From Camellia lanceoleosa (Eukaryota > Streptophyta > Magnoliopsida > Ericales > Theaceae), in NCBI GenBank assembly GCA_025200525.1, contig CM045762.1, positions 79,419,217-79,483,216 of the forward strand: a stretch of DNA of 64,000 nucleotides. The letters run 5' to 3'. The notes under the pieces were generated by a model. It was given only the letters and a program-made list of their open reading frames with translations, searched no databases and was not told the origin of the DNA. Of this stretch, positions 49,101 to 59,373 are shown piece by piece (positions within the stretch are counted from its first letter, which is position 1; each line of letters opens with the position of its first letter). A program made the position numbers and the translations under genes.

Positions 49101-50080
49101 TTAGTGCTTGAGGAGGACCCGGTGGTCGGATCGGGTCCACGTTGTCTTCGGAGGAGCGGCGCTTAGTCGCTTTATTAAAAGATTTCAAAGATGTTTTCGC
49201 GTGGTCCTACGAAGACATGCACGGAATCGATCTGAGATTATGCGACATCGGATCCCCTTGACCCGAGGCCCGACCTATCAGCGAAGCTTCGGAAGGATCC
49301 GCCGGATTGGGCTCTCAAGATCAAAGAAGAGGTCACCAAGCAAATTGGCTTGGGCTTCTGCTAGTATCGAGAATATCCCACTTGGTTGGCCAACATAGTG
49401 CGGTCTTAGAAGAAAGATGGCAAGATCCGGGTGTGCGTAGACTTGAGGATTTAAGCGAGCTAGTCAGAAGGGCGACTTTCCCTGCCACACATTGATGAGC
49501 TAGTGGACTTCTGTGAGGGCATGCCTTGCTCTCGTTCATGGATGGCTTCTCGGGCTACAACAGTTGTGATGGCACGGAGGGGGAGAAAAAGCGCATTCAC
49601 CACCCGTAGAAACATCTTGCTATCGGGTCATGCCGTTTGGGTTGAAGAACTTTGGGGCTACTTATCAGCAGACGCGACCACAATATTACATGATATGATC
49701 CACAAAGAGGTTGAGGTGTCGTGCGTGGGCGACATGATTGTCAAGTCCAAAGAAAGAGGGCCACTACAGCCTTGCGCAAGTTTTTCAAAGGATCGAGAAT
49801 TGGGTTGCGGTTAAACCCTCGAAATGTCGTTTGGTGTTCTGTTGGGAAAAATCTTTGGGGTTTACGATTACACAAAGGGGCATCGAGGTCGACCCTTCCA
49901 AAATCAAGGCCATCTTAGAAATGCCACCACCAAGAATGAAAAGGAGGTGCGAGGCTTTACGGGTAAAGTGCAATTCATAAGGCGGTTTATTTCAAAACTA
50001 ACCTTGACTTGTGAACCACTTTTGGCCTCTGAAGAAAGGAAAAAGTTCAATGGGACGGCCGATGCCAAGCTGCATTTGAG
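49101..50080 (+). pseudogene. TAT element reverse transcriptase with altered active site
   Basis: RT landmarks appear in alternating frames: HRIPL near 49243, the KDGKIRVCVD-type block at 49412-49445, PHIDELVDFCEG at 49485-49520, VMPFGLKNFGATYQ at 49628-49670, HDMIHKEVEV at 49689-49718 and the post-catalytic NPRNVVW/KPSKCRLVF text at 49810-49840. The catalytic YVDD box reads CVGD at about 49722-49733: the first Asp of the pair is Gly. Together with frameshifts this makes the copy inactive unless the differences are consensus errors. Confidence 0.85.
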
Positions 50081-51100
50081 CAGTTAAAGAATATCTCTGA
50101 GAACCCACCCGTTTTATCACCACGAATCGGAAGCCGTTGATTTTGTACTGTCGATGTTGAGACCACGATGGGCTGCATGCTTGCACAAGAATCGAGAAGA
50201 TAGGGTGGAGAAAGCCATCTATTATTTGAGCAAGAAAATGCTAGAGTATGAAACCGGTATATCTGCATTTGGAAAAAGGCTTGCTTAGCTACGGTATGGG
50301 CTACCGAAGTTGCTTGGCACTACTTGTTAGCTCACTCTGTAATGTTGGTTTCACGACTTGATCCCATCAAATATCTTTTAGAAACCGGTAACTTCTGGTA
50401 GGCTAGCTCGTTGGTTCTTTGTTGCTCTCGAATTTGATCTTACATATGTGGCGCATAAGTCGGTAAAGGCGGAAGCGATAGCGAGTTCCTTGCCGACCAT
50501 CCGGTTGAGGGATGAAGCGGTTGAGTACCTATTCCCGGATGAAGCAATTACGCATATCGGCGAGAAAGTTGGACAATGTACTTTGACGGGCGTCAAATCA
50601 ACATGGGTATGGGATAGGAGTGTTCTTGATAGCACCCGAGCAATTCCGTATCCTCTAGCCTTCAAACTCCGTTTCAAAGTCTCAAATAACGAAGCGAGAA
50701 TCTGAAGCGTGCATTCTTTGGTATGGGCGACCACGGAATTAGGGGCAAGGCAATTTGGGCGTCATCGGAGATTCGAATCTTGTTGTGTCTCAAGCTAAAG
50801 GAGGCTGGAAAGTAAAAAGAAAAATATGATGATGTATCACCAAACCTTGGATTTCTTGATTCCTCGGTTTGAAAAGTTAAGTTTTACTCATCTACTAAGA
50901 GAACAACAAGTTCGCATGACGCCTTTAGCAACTCTATCATCCATGATAGACATCCCGTGGAGTCGAATCGTCCGGTCATTATCGACGAAATTGCACTTGC
51001 CTATGAGTCGATTGCGGCCATAGATGAAGTTCGGGACGAACACCCACGGTATTACGACATACGGAACTTTTGGAAAGCGAAACATACCGCGAGGTAAATG
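50081..51100 (+). pseudogene. TAT element RNase H and additional archaeal-type RNase H
   Basis: First RNase H: EQLKNISENPPVL and YLLAHSVMLVSRLDP-like text, 50070-50400, in broken frames. Second RNase H: after a SVKAEAIA linker (50460), fragments matching the TMYFDG start (near 50575), PLAFKLRFKVSNNEA (50660-50698) and VIGDSNLVVSQAKGGWKVK (50759-50815). The GDS-containing block is typical of the aRNH domain that marks the TAT clade. Both domains would degrade the RNA strand during reverse transcription. Confidence 0.75.
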
Positions 51101-52260
51101 CCAAAGACAAGAGGGCAATCGAGAAGAATGTCGATCCAGTTCATCATCTGCGGGGGTAAAGCGTATAGAAGAGGTCATCACGGGAATGCATAAAGCGTGT
51201 GTTGATCTTTGAAGAGTCCAAGCGTCTGATGGAAGCCATCCACGGGGGTGAATACGGTGCACATATGAATGGGGTGATGTTGGCTAGGAAGATCCTTAGG
51301 CAAGGTTATTATTGGTCCACCATGGAGGAGGATTGTATCGGTTTTGTTCGGCGATGCCACAAATGTCAGATTCATGCAAATCGCATGAACATTCCGCCGT
51401 CAAAACTGTACAACATGACCGCCATGGCCTTTTTACATGCAGGGAATTGATGTGATCGGGTATTCGCGCGAAGAAGTCGAATGGGCATGAGTTCATCCTC
51501 GTAGCGATAGATTATTTCACGAAGTGGGTTGAGGCCCAATCTTATGCGGTGTTGAAAGCTTCAGCGTTGCAAAATTCGCCGAAACAACATTATCTGTCGC
51601 TCTGAGTCCCAAATGAAATAGTTTCGACAATGGTTCCCACTTCAAGAAGGAGGTGATTGACTTGTTGGAGAAATACAGCGTGGCTTTTCATAAGTCGTCT
51701 ACTTACGGCCGCAAACCAGCGGGCGGTTGAGGCCGCCAACAAGAATATCAGCGCATACTACGAAGATGGTGGAAACCTATAGGGTGGCGGATAAGTTGCC
51801 ATTTGCTCTATGGGGACTCTGAGGACTTGATCGAGAACTTCTCTTTGGGCGACTCCGTACTCATTAGTCTATGGGATGGAGGCCGTTCTACCAATTGAGA
51901 TTGAGGTCCGTCATTGAGAGTATTGGCGAATGCGGATAAGCGAAAGCGGATTAGCGAAAGTAGATTTGAAGAACTCATGCTCTTTGATGAAAGGAGATTG
52001 AAAGCAACGTACCACGTTCGGGGTTATCAGCGAGAATCGCCGGGCTTTTAACAAGAAGGTTAAGTCGAGAACTTGAAAGAAGGAGATTTGGTACTCAAGA
52101 CAACGAGCTCCCATCCACGACCCAAGGGGCAAGTTCGGACCCAATTGGATTGGTCCTTACATCATCAAGTCAATGCAGTCGGTGGGCTGTGGTTACGATG
52201 GATCTAGATGGCTTGGAGTTTTCCCAACCGATCAATATGGACAAGTTGAAGAAATACTAC
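51101..52260 (+). pseudogene. TAT element integrase, frameshifted
   Basis: The frame 51199-51450 holds the HHCC zinc domain (HGGEYGAHMNGVMLARKIL, YYWSTMEEDC, CHKCQIHAN). The core follows in other frames: FILVAIDYFTKWVEAQSY near 51491-51545 (first catalytic Asp), FDNGSHFKKEVIDLLEKY near 51623-51680 (second Asp) and VEAANKNI near 51729 (Glu). The C-terminal part has ELMLFDERRLKATYHVRGYQ (about 51972-52030) and a chromatin-end segment PNWIGPYIIKSM near 52143. Non-functional as read. Confidence 0.85.
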
Positions 52261-52585
52261 CCTTGAGAGGCTCGCTGGGCGAAAACCGAAAAGGCGACCT
52301 AGAGCAAAACTTCGAGCATAGAAAATTTGAAAATTATAAAAGCGAGCTACATAAGGTTGAAAACCATAAAGGCGGCCTTGGCAAAAGTTAGGCGCAAAAG
52401 GAGAGCAAAAACACTCGGCGAACCTGAGCTGAACTCGTAAGACTTGATTCCCATCTTTGGGATCGTGGCGACTTCATCTTGAAGTTCGATCATAATCTTT
52501 TCCCCGATCAACTTTGTCCATTTTGATCATCTCGGTCATCTTTATTCATCGGCATCTATTGTGATCTCGATGCGAGTGCTATGCA

Positions 52586-52702
52586 AACTAGGGGCAACTT
52601 TCGTTGCAATGGAGTGTTCGATGTCATCGGACTAGGGGCAACTTTCCGTTGCTATTGAATGGTGAGGCCTTTTTTAGACTAGGGGCAACTTTCGGTTGCT
52701 AG
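52586..52702 (+). repeat. three short repeats after integrase
   Basis: Three copies of actaggggcaactttc(c/g)gttgc, spaced about 45-50 bp, directly downstream of pol in the 3' untranslated region. Possibly RNA structure or the start of a tandem array. Confidence 0.75.
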
Positions 52703-52949
52703 GATTGAGGTTGTGCATCTCGGTGGCGGATCTCGGCGTGTCGATTCGATCCATATCGAAAATAGTTTTGAAAAGTTTTCATAAAAGTTGACTTTGTTCA
52801 AATTAATCTTTTCACAACTAAGACCATTTTGGACCAAAAGCGGAGGATTTTCGATACCACAACCTTCAATTTCATTAATTTCAAAAGCGAGTTCTTTTGC
52901 TCTTGCATACAATTGAAGTTGCTTTTTATTACACTCACGCTAGAAAACT

Positions 52950-53590
52950 TGAAAGTACTAATAAAGCAATAAATCTGGGGCATAGTCAAGTCAGGTGTCC
53001 CTGCGCCCCTTTCCAGAGCTGGTTGAAGTCTCTGATGCCAACCTAAGCCCATCTTGTGCTTCTTCGTTGAGCCAATCCCAGCACTCGTCAGATAAAGTGC
53101 AACTGAAGACAGGGGCAGGGGCCAGGAGCTCTCTGGTCCTCCAAGCTGTAATAGGCCGGGCAAGATGTGCACCTCAGACTGGGAATGTAGCCGAATACTC
53201 TATCCCCTCTGGTGGGCAAATCTGATCATGGCGGCGCGAGAATCTGAATGGGAAGTAAAATACGATGAGTCAAGCCGTCGAGGCGGATCGGTATCTGGAA
53301 CATCTTTGTAGCTCATTCTTGGGAGATTGAGCGAGCGGCGCCATGCAATGCGATCTGGCGATAAATTGCACATCCATTCAAACCACCGGCCCATCGGGGA
53401 GCATTGACTAAGCGTTGCGAAAGAATGAATAAGCGAGGCAAGAGTCCACAACTTGCAACTTATCCATCAACCATATACGGGATGGGATGAAAAATGAGAG
53501 ATTAAAGAATAGAGATGTGCGATGAGAGAAAAGTGAGATAGGGGTTTTGTGAGAAAAATCGAGCAGGGCGAGTGATGTGAGTGAATACAC
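52950..53590 (-). other. possible second antisense gene, unrecognised
   Basis: Minus-strand frames at 53200-53451 (GRWFEWMCNLSPDRIAWRRS, NLPRMSYKDV) and at about 53020-53215 (SDECWDWLNEEAQDGLRLA, ending at TGA near 53008) have amino-acid-like composition and could be exons joined over about 53216-53235. A CT-rich leader precedes them (53500-53560, minus strand), and an aataaa-like signal follows at about 52935. I do not recognise the product. It could be a separate ORF or a degenerate continuation of the mobile-domain gene family. Confidence 0.3.
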
Positions 53591-54311
53591 ATGTGAGCTT
53601 GAGTGGGAAACATTACATAGCGATAGTGGACTCCTGCAAATTTATTTCGGTGGTTGTGGGAGGGTGGCGGCCCACCTATCCTAGTAGGCGGCCACCTTCT
53701 TGGTCTTCAACTACGAAATGTTTTCGGCCTCGCATCGGTCCTATTTTGCCCGCCGGAAGAAAGTTTGTAGCATTTTCATGCATCGGAATGTCGAAGGCCT
53801 CCATTTCTCTCGTTTTGAGTGCGTCCCATCATCATCCATTGTCCATCAAAGTACATTTTGTCATGTTTTTGCTTATCGAGTTGTTGTTTTGCTTATCGAG
53901 TTGTAAGTTTGTCATTTTATCGCATTTTGTGTTTTGAGTTATTACCTTTTGATTACACAATTTTGTTAAGTCTTGTCGATTGAGTCGTTAACATTGTTGT
54001 ACTTTGTTTATCGAGTTGTAAACTTGCTAAGATTCATTATCTCTTAGTGAGTCGATTTGTTTTTTATTTTGTTGCGTCGGTTCACTACGACTGGATAAAT
54101 ACATAAGGCACATTTCCATTCAATTCCATTTTATGCAAAATGATGCGATGCGATCTAAGAATTTCAAATACAACATCTTTTCAAAAATTGTTTCATTCCA
54201 TCATATTTTACAACGAAATAAAGGTACAAGTTTCTGAGAAAATAAAGCGCCTAACAATGTGCAAAGTGCTACAAACTACTAGCTAAAAAAGTAGAATAAG
54301 CGGAAATAACA
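53591..54311. other. TAT element internal region, no gene seen
   Basis: T-rich; repeats of tatcgagttgt (53875, 53895, 54010) and a T-rich 54040-54130. Lies between the two antisense frames. Confidence 0.4.
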
Positions 54312-57300
54312 TCAGTGTCCTCGGGAACGGGAATAGGGAGGCCCTCTCATCCTCTTCTGCGGGATAATCTCTGCATCTTCATCACCATCTGGATCGGAGC
54401 TGTCATCCTCCGGATCCTCCTCAGGCTCGTCTCCGCTCTCGGAACCAAGACCAGGGCCTCCCTCTCCAGGGGATGCCTCTGACACATGATCTGCGATCTC
54501 CTCCTCGTCATCCTCGACGATGGGTGCCCTGCGTCTGCGAGACGACCCTGCTCCTCGAACTCCTCGAGAAGGCCTAGATGGCCCAGCTCCCTGAGAAGGC
54601 CTGGATGGCCCAGTACCTCGACCTCTCTGAGAAGGCCCGGGTGGCCCACCTCGCGTCGAAGCATATCTTTGGAGGCATCTGAAAATGCAAGGTGCAATGC
54701 ATTAGTTCAAACATAAAAGCGGTGCAAATCACGAGAATGTGAATAGGGTGTGTGTCGGATGTGCTCTATCTATTGAAGGTTCAAAAGCAGAGTATCATCA
54801 GAAACATGCTAGTACAGGGAAAATGAACAATACCTCCACACCCCCGATGCTCATCTGCGCCTCCCTCCGTAAGATCATGCCCTCGAATGTGGCCAGCATC
54901 CCGAGCAGCTCGTCTGTATACTCAACAGGAGGCTGCGAATACAAATGCAAAACTATCAGTAAAGGAATCAATGTCCAAATATTTAACTGATAAATCAAAA
55001 TTTGAAAAACATATCGGGGTAGTCGGGGTCTCTAACATATCTGTGATCGAGAGGAGGCACTAGCGGAATCTGGTAAGGCGTCCCAAATCGCCAATTCGTC
55101 AACTCGGTCGGCATGTCTGGCCACCCTGGATGATCAAGTGTCGGAGGGATCGGAGTGATCGAACTGCCCCCATCTCTGTATGTGCCTACTGCTAGAAGAA
55201 GGATATCATGTAGCAGGCGACTTCGAAGATGGTGCGCCAGTAGACCTCCGTGGTGGAGCTCGTACTCCGTCGAAGGGCATCGGTATATCTTGGCGGTAGG
55301 TGGCGTAGCTCCCATCAAGAAGATGTAATAAAGCATCACTGCCCTGCATAGCACTACTGACCTCCTCGAGGATAATCTATCGGCCGATCCGCATGGTGTG
55401 CGGAGGCCTGAGGAGGCTCTGAGAATTGCCCCCATATCGGCCAAAGCGTTCCCCAGGAACCAAGCCGACCCGGTCCCTCGGCGAGAATCATCTTGAGAAC
55501 TAGTCAACCCTCCGGGGTATTGATGCTTGAGGTCGTCGCCAAAGACTGCCCAAGGCTGCCAAGTGATCTGCGGACAACCGGTGTATAAATCAATTAGAAA
55601 TGCTGATCAAAGATGAAAATGAAAGGAACTGAGAGTTCTGAAGTACCTCTGTCGCTCGAGCGAGTATCAAAGTATCGTCGCGAGAGAGAGTCTCTCGAGG
55701 CCTCGGTAGATGCTCGCCCTCAAACATCAATGAATCTGAAGTCGTCGGAGGCCACGCCACCTCCATCTCCGGAGCCAATGTGGGAAAGTACACATACACC
55801 CAGGTGAGAAAAGCAATCACGAATATGAGTACAAAGTGCTAAAGGCGAGAATCTGAGAATGCAAAGTCTTGCCGTGTGTGTCACGATGAACAAGTAATGA
55901 GGAGCAAAATGTAAATCAAGAGGGCGGAATGTACCTCCCAGGCTCTCCAGTAGCCACCGAGTAAGTCCCCTCGTGTGCGAGAGACCACGCTCATATCTTG
56001 ATCTGAGGTAGCAGGGGGCCGCCCCTGATCATCTTGACCAACTTTGTGATAAGTCCACAGGCGCTCGGTGGGTACAAGCCTACCATATTCCCTCTATCAC
56101 CGGACAAGGTGGTGGCGTGGAGGTACATGAGAAACATGGCATCTTGCTCCGCCTCCTCGAGAGTCTCGAGGCTCCATCTGTGGCATGGGAAATGGGCGAC
56201 AAACCCGAGTGTCGGACCCTCCCGAACCTCTGTCTCTGGTGGTGTGTCCCAGTGGGTGCATCGAGTGACCTCCTTGACCCATATCCTCGTCGTAGGGAAT
56301 GGAAACACCGCCTACGTCTAGGCCAGTAAGTACAGCAAAGTCCAGCGGGGTCATGGTCATATCCCCAGTGGCAGAAAAATGGAAGGAATTGGTGGTGTCC
56401 CACCATCTCTCATAAGCGGCGAGTAAAGTCCTACTAATGAGGCAATGAGATAATCCACTGCAAAATGGCCCAAAACGTGCAAAGTCCACCAATCCCCGGA
56501 CAGCTTCCGGAAGCTCGAAATACCACTCCCTCGCAGCGACGGAGCCATATCCTCGCACTGTGCGAGAGTGAACCTGCATTCCGAATAAATGCATAAATCA
56601 GCAAATGAAGTGAAAATGAGCTATATGCAAATGAAGTGAAAATGAAACGTATGTGCAAGTAAAGTGAAAATGGGCTGCGTGTTCGATAAGTTTGGCATTT
56701 AGATTTGCGTGTTCAAAGTTTGAAAATCGATTAGGTTGTGTGTTCGCTTCAAGTTTGGAATTTGTGTGTTCTACTCAATCATGTGTGTGTTAAGCTTCAA
56801 GTTTGGGGCTGTGTGTTCTACTCAAATCGATTAAGTGTGTTAAGCTTCAAGTTTGGAATGTGTGTTCTACTCAAATCGATGATTTGTGTGTTCGCTTCAA
56901 GTTTGGGGCTGTGTGTTCTACTCAATCGATTGGGTGTGTGTTAAGCTTCAAGTTTGGAATTGTGTGTTCTACTCAAATCGATGGGCTGTGTGTTAAGCTT
57001 CAAGTTTGGGCTGTGTGTTCTACTCAAATCGGTGTGTGTTCGCTTCAAGTTTGGGGCTGTGTGTTCTACTCAAATCGATTAAACTGTGTGTTCGCTTCAA
57101 GTTTGGGGCTGTGTGTTCTACTCAAATCGATTAAAGTGTGTGTTAAGCTTCAAGTTTGGGGCTGTGTGTTCTACTCAAATCAGTGAAATGTGTGTTCGCT
57201 TCAAGTTTGGGGTGTGTGTTCTACTCAAATCGATTAGGGGTGTGTGTTAAGCTTCAAGTTTGGGGCTGTGTGTTCTACTCAATCGATTAAGTGTGTGTTC

Positions 57301-57970
57301 GCTTCAAGTTTGGGGTGTGTGTTCTACTTCAAATCGATGGGCCGTGTGTTCGCTTCAAAGTTTAGGGTGTGTGTTCTACTCAATCGATTAGGGGTGTGTG
57401 TTACTCAATCAAGTTTGGGTTTGTGTGTTCTACTCAATCAATGGGTGTGTTGAAAATCTGAGTTTGGGACTATGTGTTCTACTCTTAGTCGTTATATGTC
57501 TTTGTGTGCTCATTTTCGACTTGGATTGTGTCTTCGATGAAGCAATGTTTGAATTTGTGTGTTCAATTTCTAACTAATGTGCCTTGTGCGCTCACAATTA
57601 TTCAAATATGCAGTGTTCATGAAAGTGTTTAAGTTACATGCTTTCGGGTGCAAGTTTCATGTCGTAAGTTAAGCTGTGTGTCTAAGCATGGCGGGAGTAT
57701 GAAATGCACGAGAAATCTGAGAGATAAAGTGAAATACCTCTGCATCGTAGGAGAGGTCTTTGCTCGGCTCTCGTGAAAGAAGATCCACGGTGCTTTCGAT
57801 CGTTGAATGCGGTAAAATAATGAAAAGTGGCTCATGGAAGCCTATATGCCAGAGCATAACGATCGGGAAGGAAAGGGCGGACCCTCGGGGGCAGTGTCAT
57901 AAGATCAAAATCATCCCCGGCACCTGGAAAACCTCCGCCGTGAGGGAAATGGCCTGCCATATCGAGAAAT
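54312..57970 (-). CDS. antisense plant mobile domain (PMD) gene carried by the TAT element
   Basis: Minus-strand exons inferred from GT-AG borders: 57970-57738 (ATG at 57960, MAGHFPHGGGFPGAGDDFDL), 56573-55935, about 55807-55647, 55567-55011, 54932-54834 and 54678-54312 (TGA at 54314-54312). A 5' UTR exon from about 58290 to 58104 precedes. Exon 56573-55935 carries the mobile-domain core (AAYERWWDTTNSFHF, GDMTMTPLDFAVLTGLDVGG, then MFLMYLHATTLSGD). The exon at 55567 starts ITWQPWAVFGDDL, the domain's W-P-W region. The last exon encodes a Gly/Pro/Ser-Arg repeat then an acidic tail. Host PMD proteins (MAIN/MAIL) keep silencing and genome stability; the element copy's role is unknown. Frame changes near 56280, 55700 and 55400 and a missing AG at about 55807 break it as read; sequence error could explain them. 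Confidence 0.75.
56705..57490. repeat. ~50-bp tandem array inside an intron of the antisense PMD gene
   Basis: About 15 units built from tgtgtgttctactcaaatcg and a half with cttcaagtttggggc, joined by either ttaagc or ttcgc. It sits wholly in the 56574-57737 intron of the antisense gene and in the 3' non-coding part of the element in sense. Translating it gives periodic frames (56803-57186) that are not genes. Confidence 0.9.
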
Positions 57971-58312
57971 CTGCAAAGAGGAGCAAAAATGAGCAAAACG
58001 AGCCAAAATTGGAAAAAGTCAACAAAAGTCAACTCTCGGGAAACGAAAAGTCAACCAAAAGTCAACTCCCGGGAAAATTTTCTAAATGATGAAACAAAAT
58101 TACCTCAAGTGGTGAAAATGAGAAGAGAAGTCCCGAAGTCGAAATTTAGTCAGCTCAAAGTGCTTAAATCTGAAAGATTTCGTAAAAACAACTTGTGTGG
58201 GAGGCCGAGGGGCGCGTATAAAATGCAGATCTGAAAGAGAAAGTGGCTTAGAGAGCAAGAGGAGAGAAGTTTTGCAACTTTGGGTGTGATTTCGGGAGGG
58301 AATGGAGGTGTG

Positions 58313-58320
58313 TATATATA
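58313..58320 (-). promoter_or_regulatory. TATA box for the antisense PMD gene
   Basis: On the minus strand ctatatatacacacc, followed by a CT-rich leader (ttctctcctcttgctctc) and a 5' UTR exon ending at a GTAATT donor (58103). Position about 350 bp before the ATG fits a pol II promoter serving the antisense gene, independent of the LTR. Confidence 0.6.
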
Positions 58321-59373
58321 GAAAATGCCAAAATGACCATTTTGGCCCTGCTTTTAGCGGTGGCGGTGCCGACCACCTAACCTGGCGGGCCAGCCACCCC
58401 CTTTTTCTCCCCTGGCCGATGGCCTCTCCTAGGGCAATGGGCTGGCCGACCATCTTCCCCCCTCCCTCCCCTACCTCTCTGCAAATTTTGAGGAAAATCG
58501 GAGCTCCCGGGACCCGAAAAAGTTGAAGAAAAGTACACTTTCTGGCGCGAATTGCTCCGCTGAAACTTTAACTGCAATTTCTGACATGTGTCTCATCATT
58601 ATTCATCAAAATCGGAGTGTATCCTTTTTAAACATGTTGTGACCTCTCAGGAGGTGAATCGAGGCCTTGATCGAGTTGCGTCGCCCGAAATCTTGGCGTT
58701 TTCATTTCGTCATTTCATGTCAAATGGGCATCTGATTTGTGCTTTCGTTTGCGTTATTTGGCTTATAATTTGCATTCTCATGAATGTTTTGCATTGTCAT
58801 GCATGATTTCTCGGTGTGCCATACTTCTATGCATAAACATGAGTTGTCGAGCATTATCTTTTCACGCGTTATGTTACATTCATTCATCGACCTTTGTATG
58901 TGTCAAACTCTTGAGTCATAGGAATCGCATTGAATATATGTTGTTGGCATATTGTTCTTGTTGAATTTCTCTATTTTGCGAGCCGCGATATTGTATGTAC
59001 GGTTCATTTGAAATTTGGTGCGACGAACGAATCAGCGAGTATCGTATCTTCTCCGTGTGAGGCGGCGAGAATTGAATGATTCTCGCATTCCTAAGCTGCA
59101 TGAAATGTAGTCGTTACTTTCTTTGCTTTGCATTCTTGCTTAAAGCTGTTGCATCTATTTGCGAATACTTGCTTCATTCTGACTTCTTTGCATTTGCGTG
59201 ATCACCTGGCTCCGTGCCTATCATTCGCGTTTTGCCCCATTTTGCCTGCGGGCACATATCTCTGTTTATCTTGTATGTTTGTCTAAGTCTTCGGCCTTTT
59301 CAAAAAATGGTCGGGTCTGGGGTTTGTCATTCCACTCCGTCACTTCTTGACTTCGAGTTACGTCAAGAGAACC
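58321..59373. other. TAT element 3' internal region up to the 3' LTR
   Basis: No gene recognised. Upstream region of the antisense gene; ends agagaacc directly before the 3' LTR, a weak candidate for the polypurine tract. Confidence 0.4.

Noticed and set aside
56803..57186. 127-residue frame with regular LQVWGCVFYSN-type repeats
   Set aside because: Translation of the ~50-bp tandem array in an intron of the antisense gene; not a repeat protein.
56705..57490. Evenly spaced repeats resembling a CRISPR array
   Set aside because: No unique spacers; units are direct tandem repeats, and the sequence is a plant nuclear transposon.
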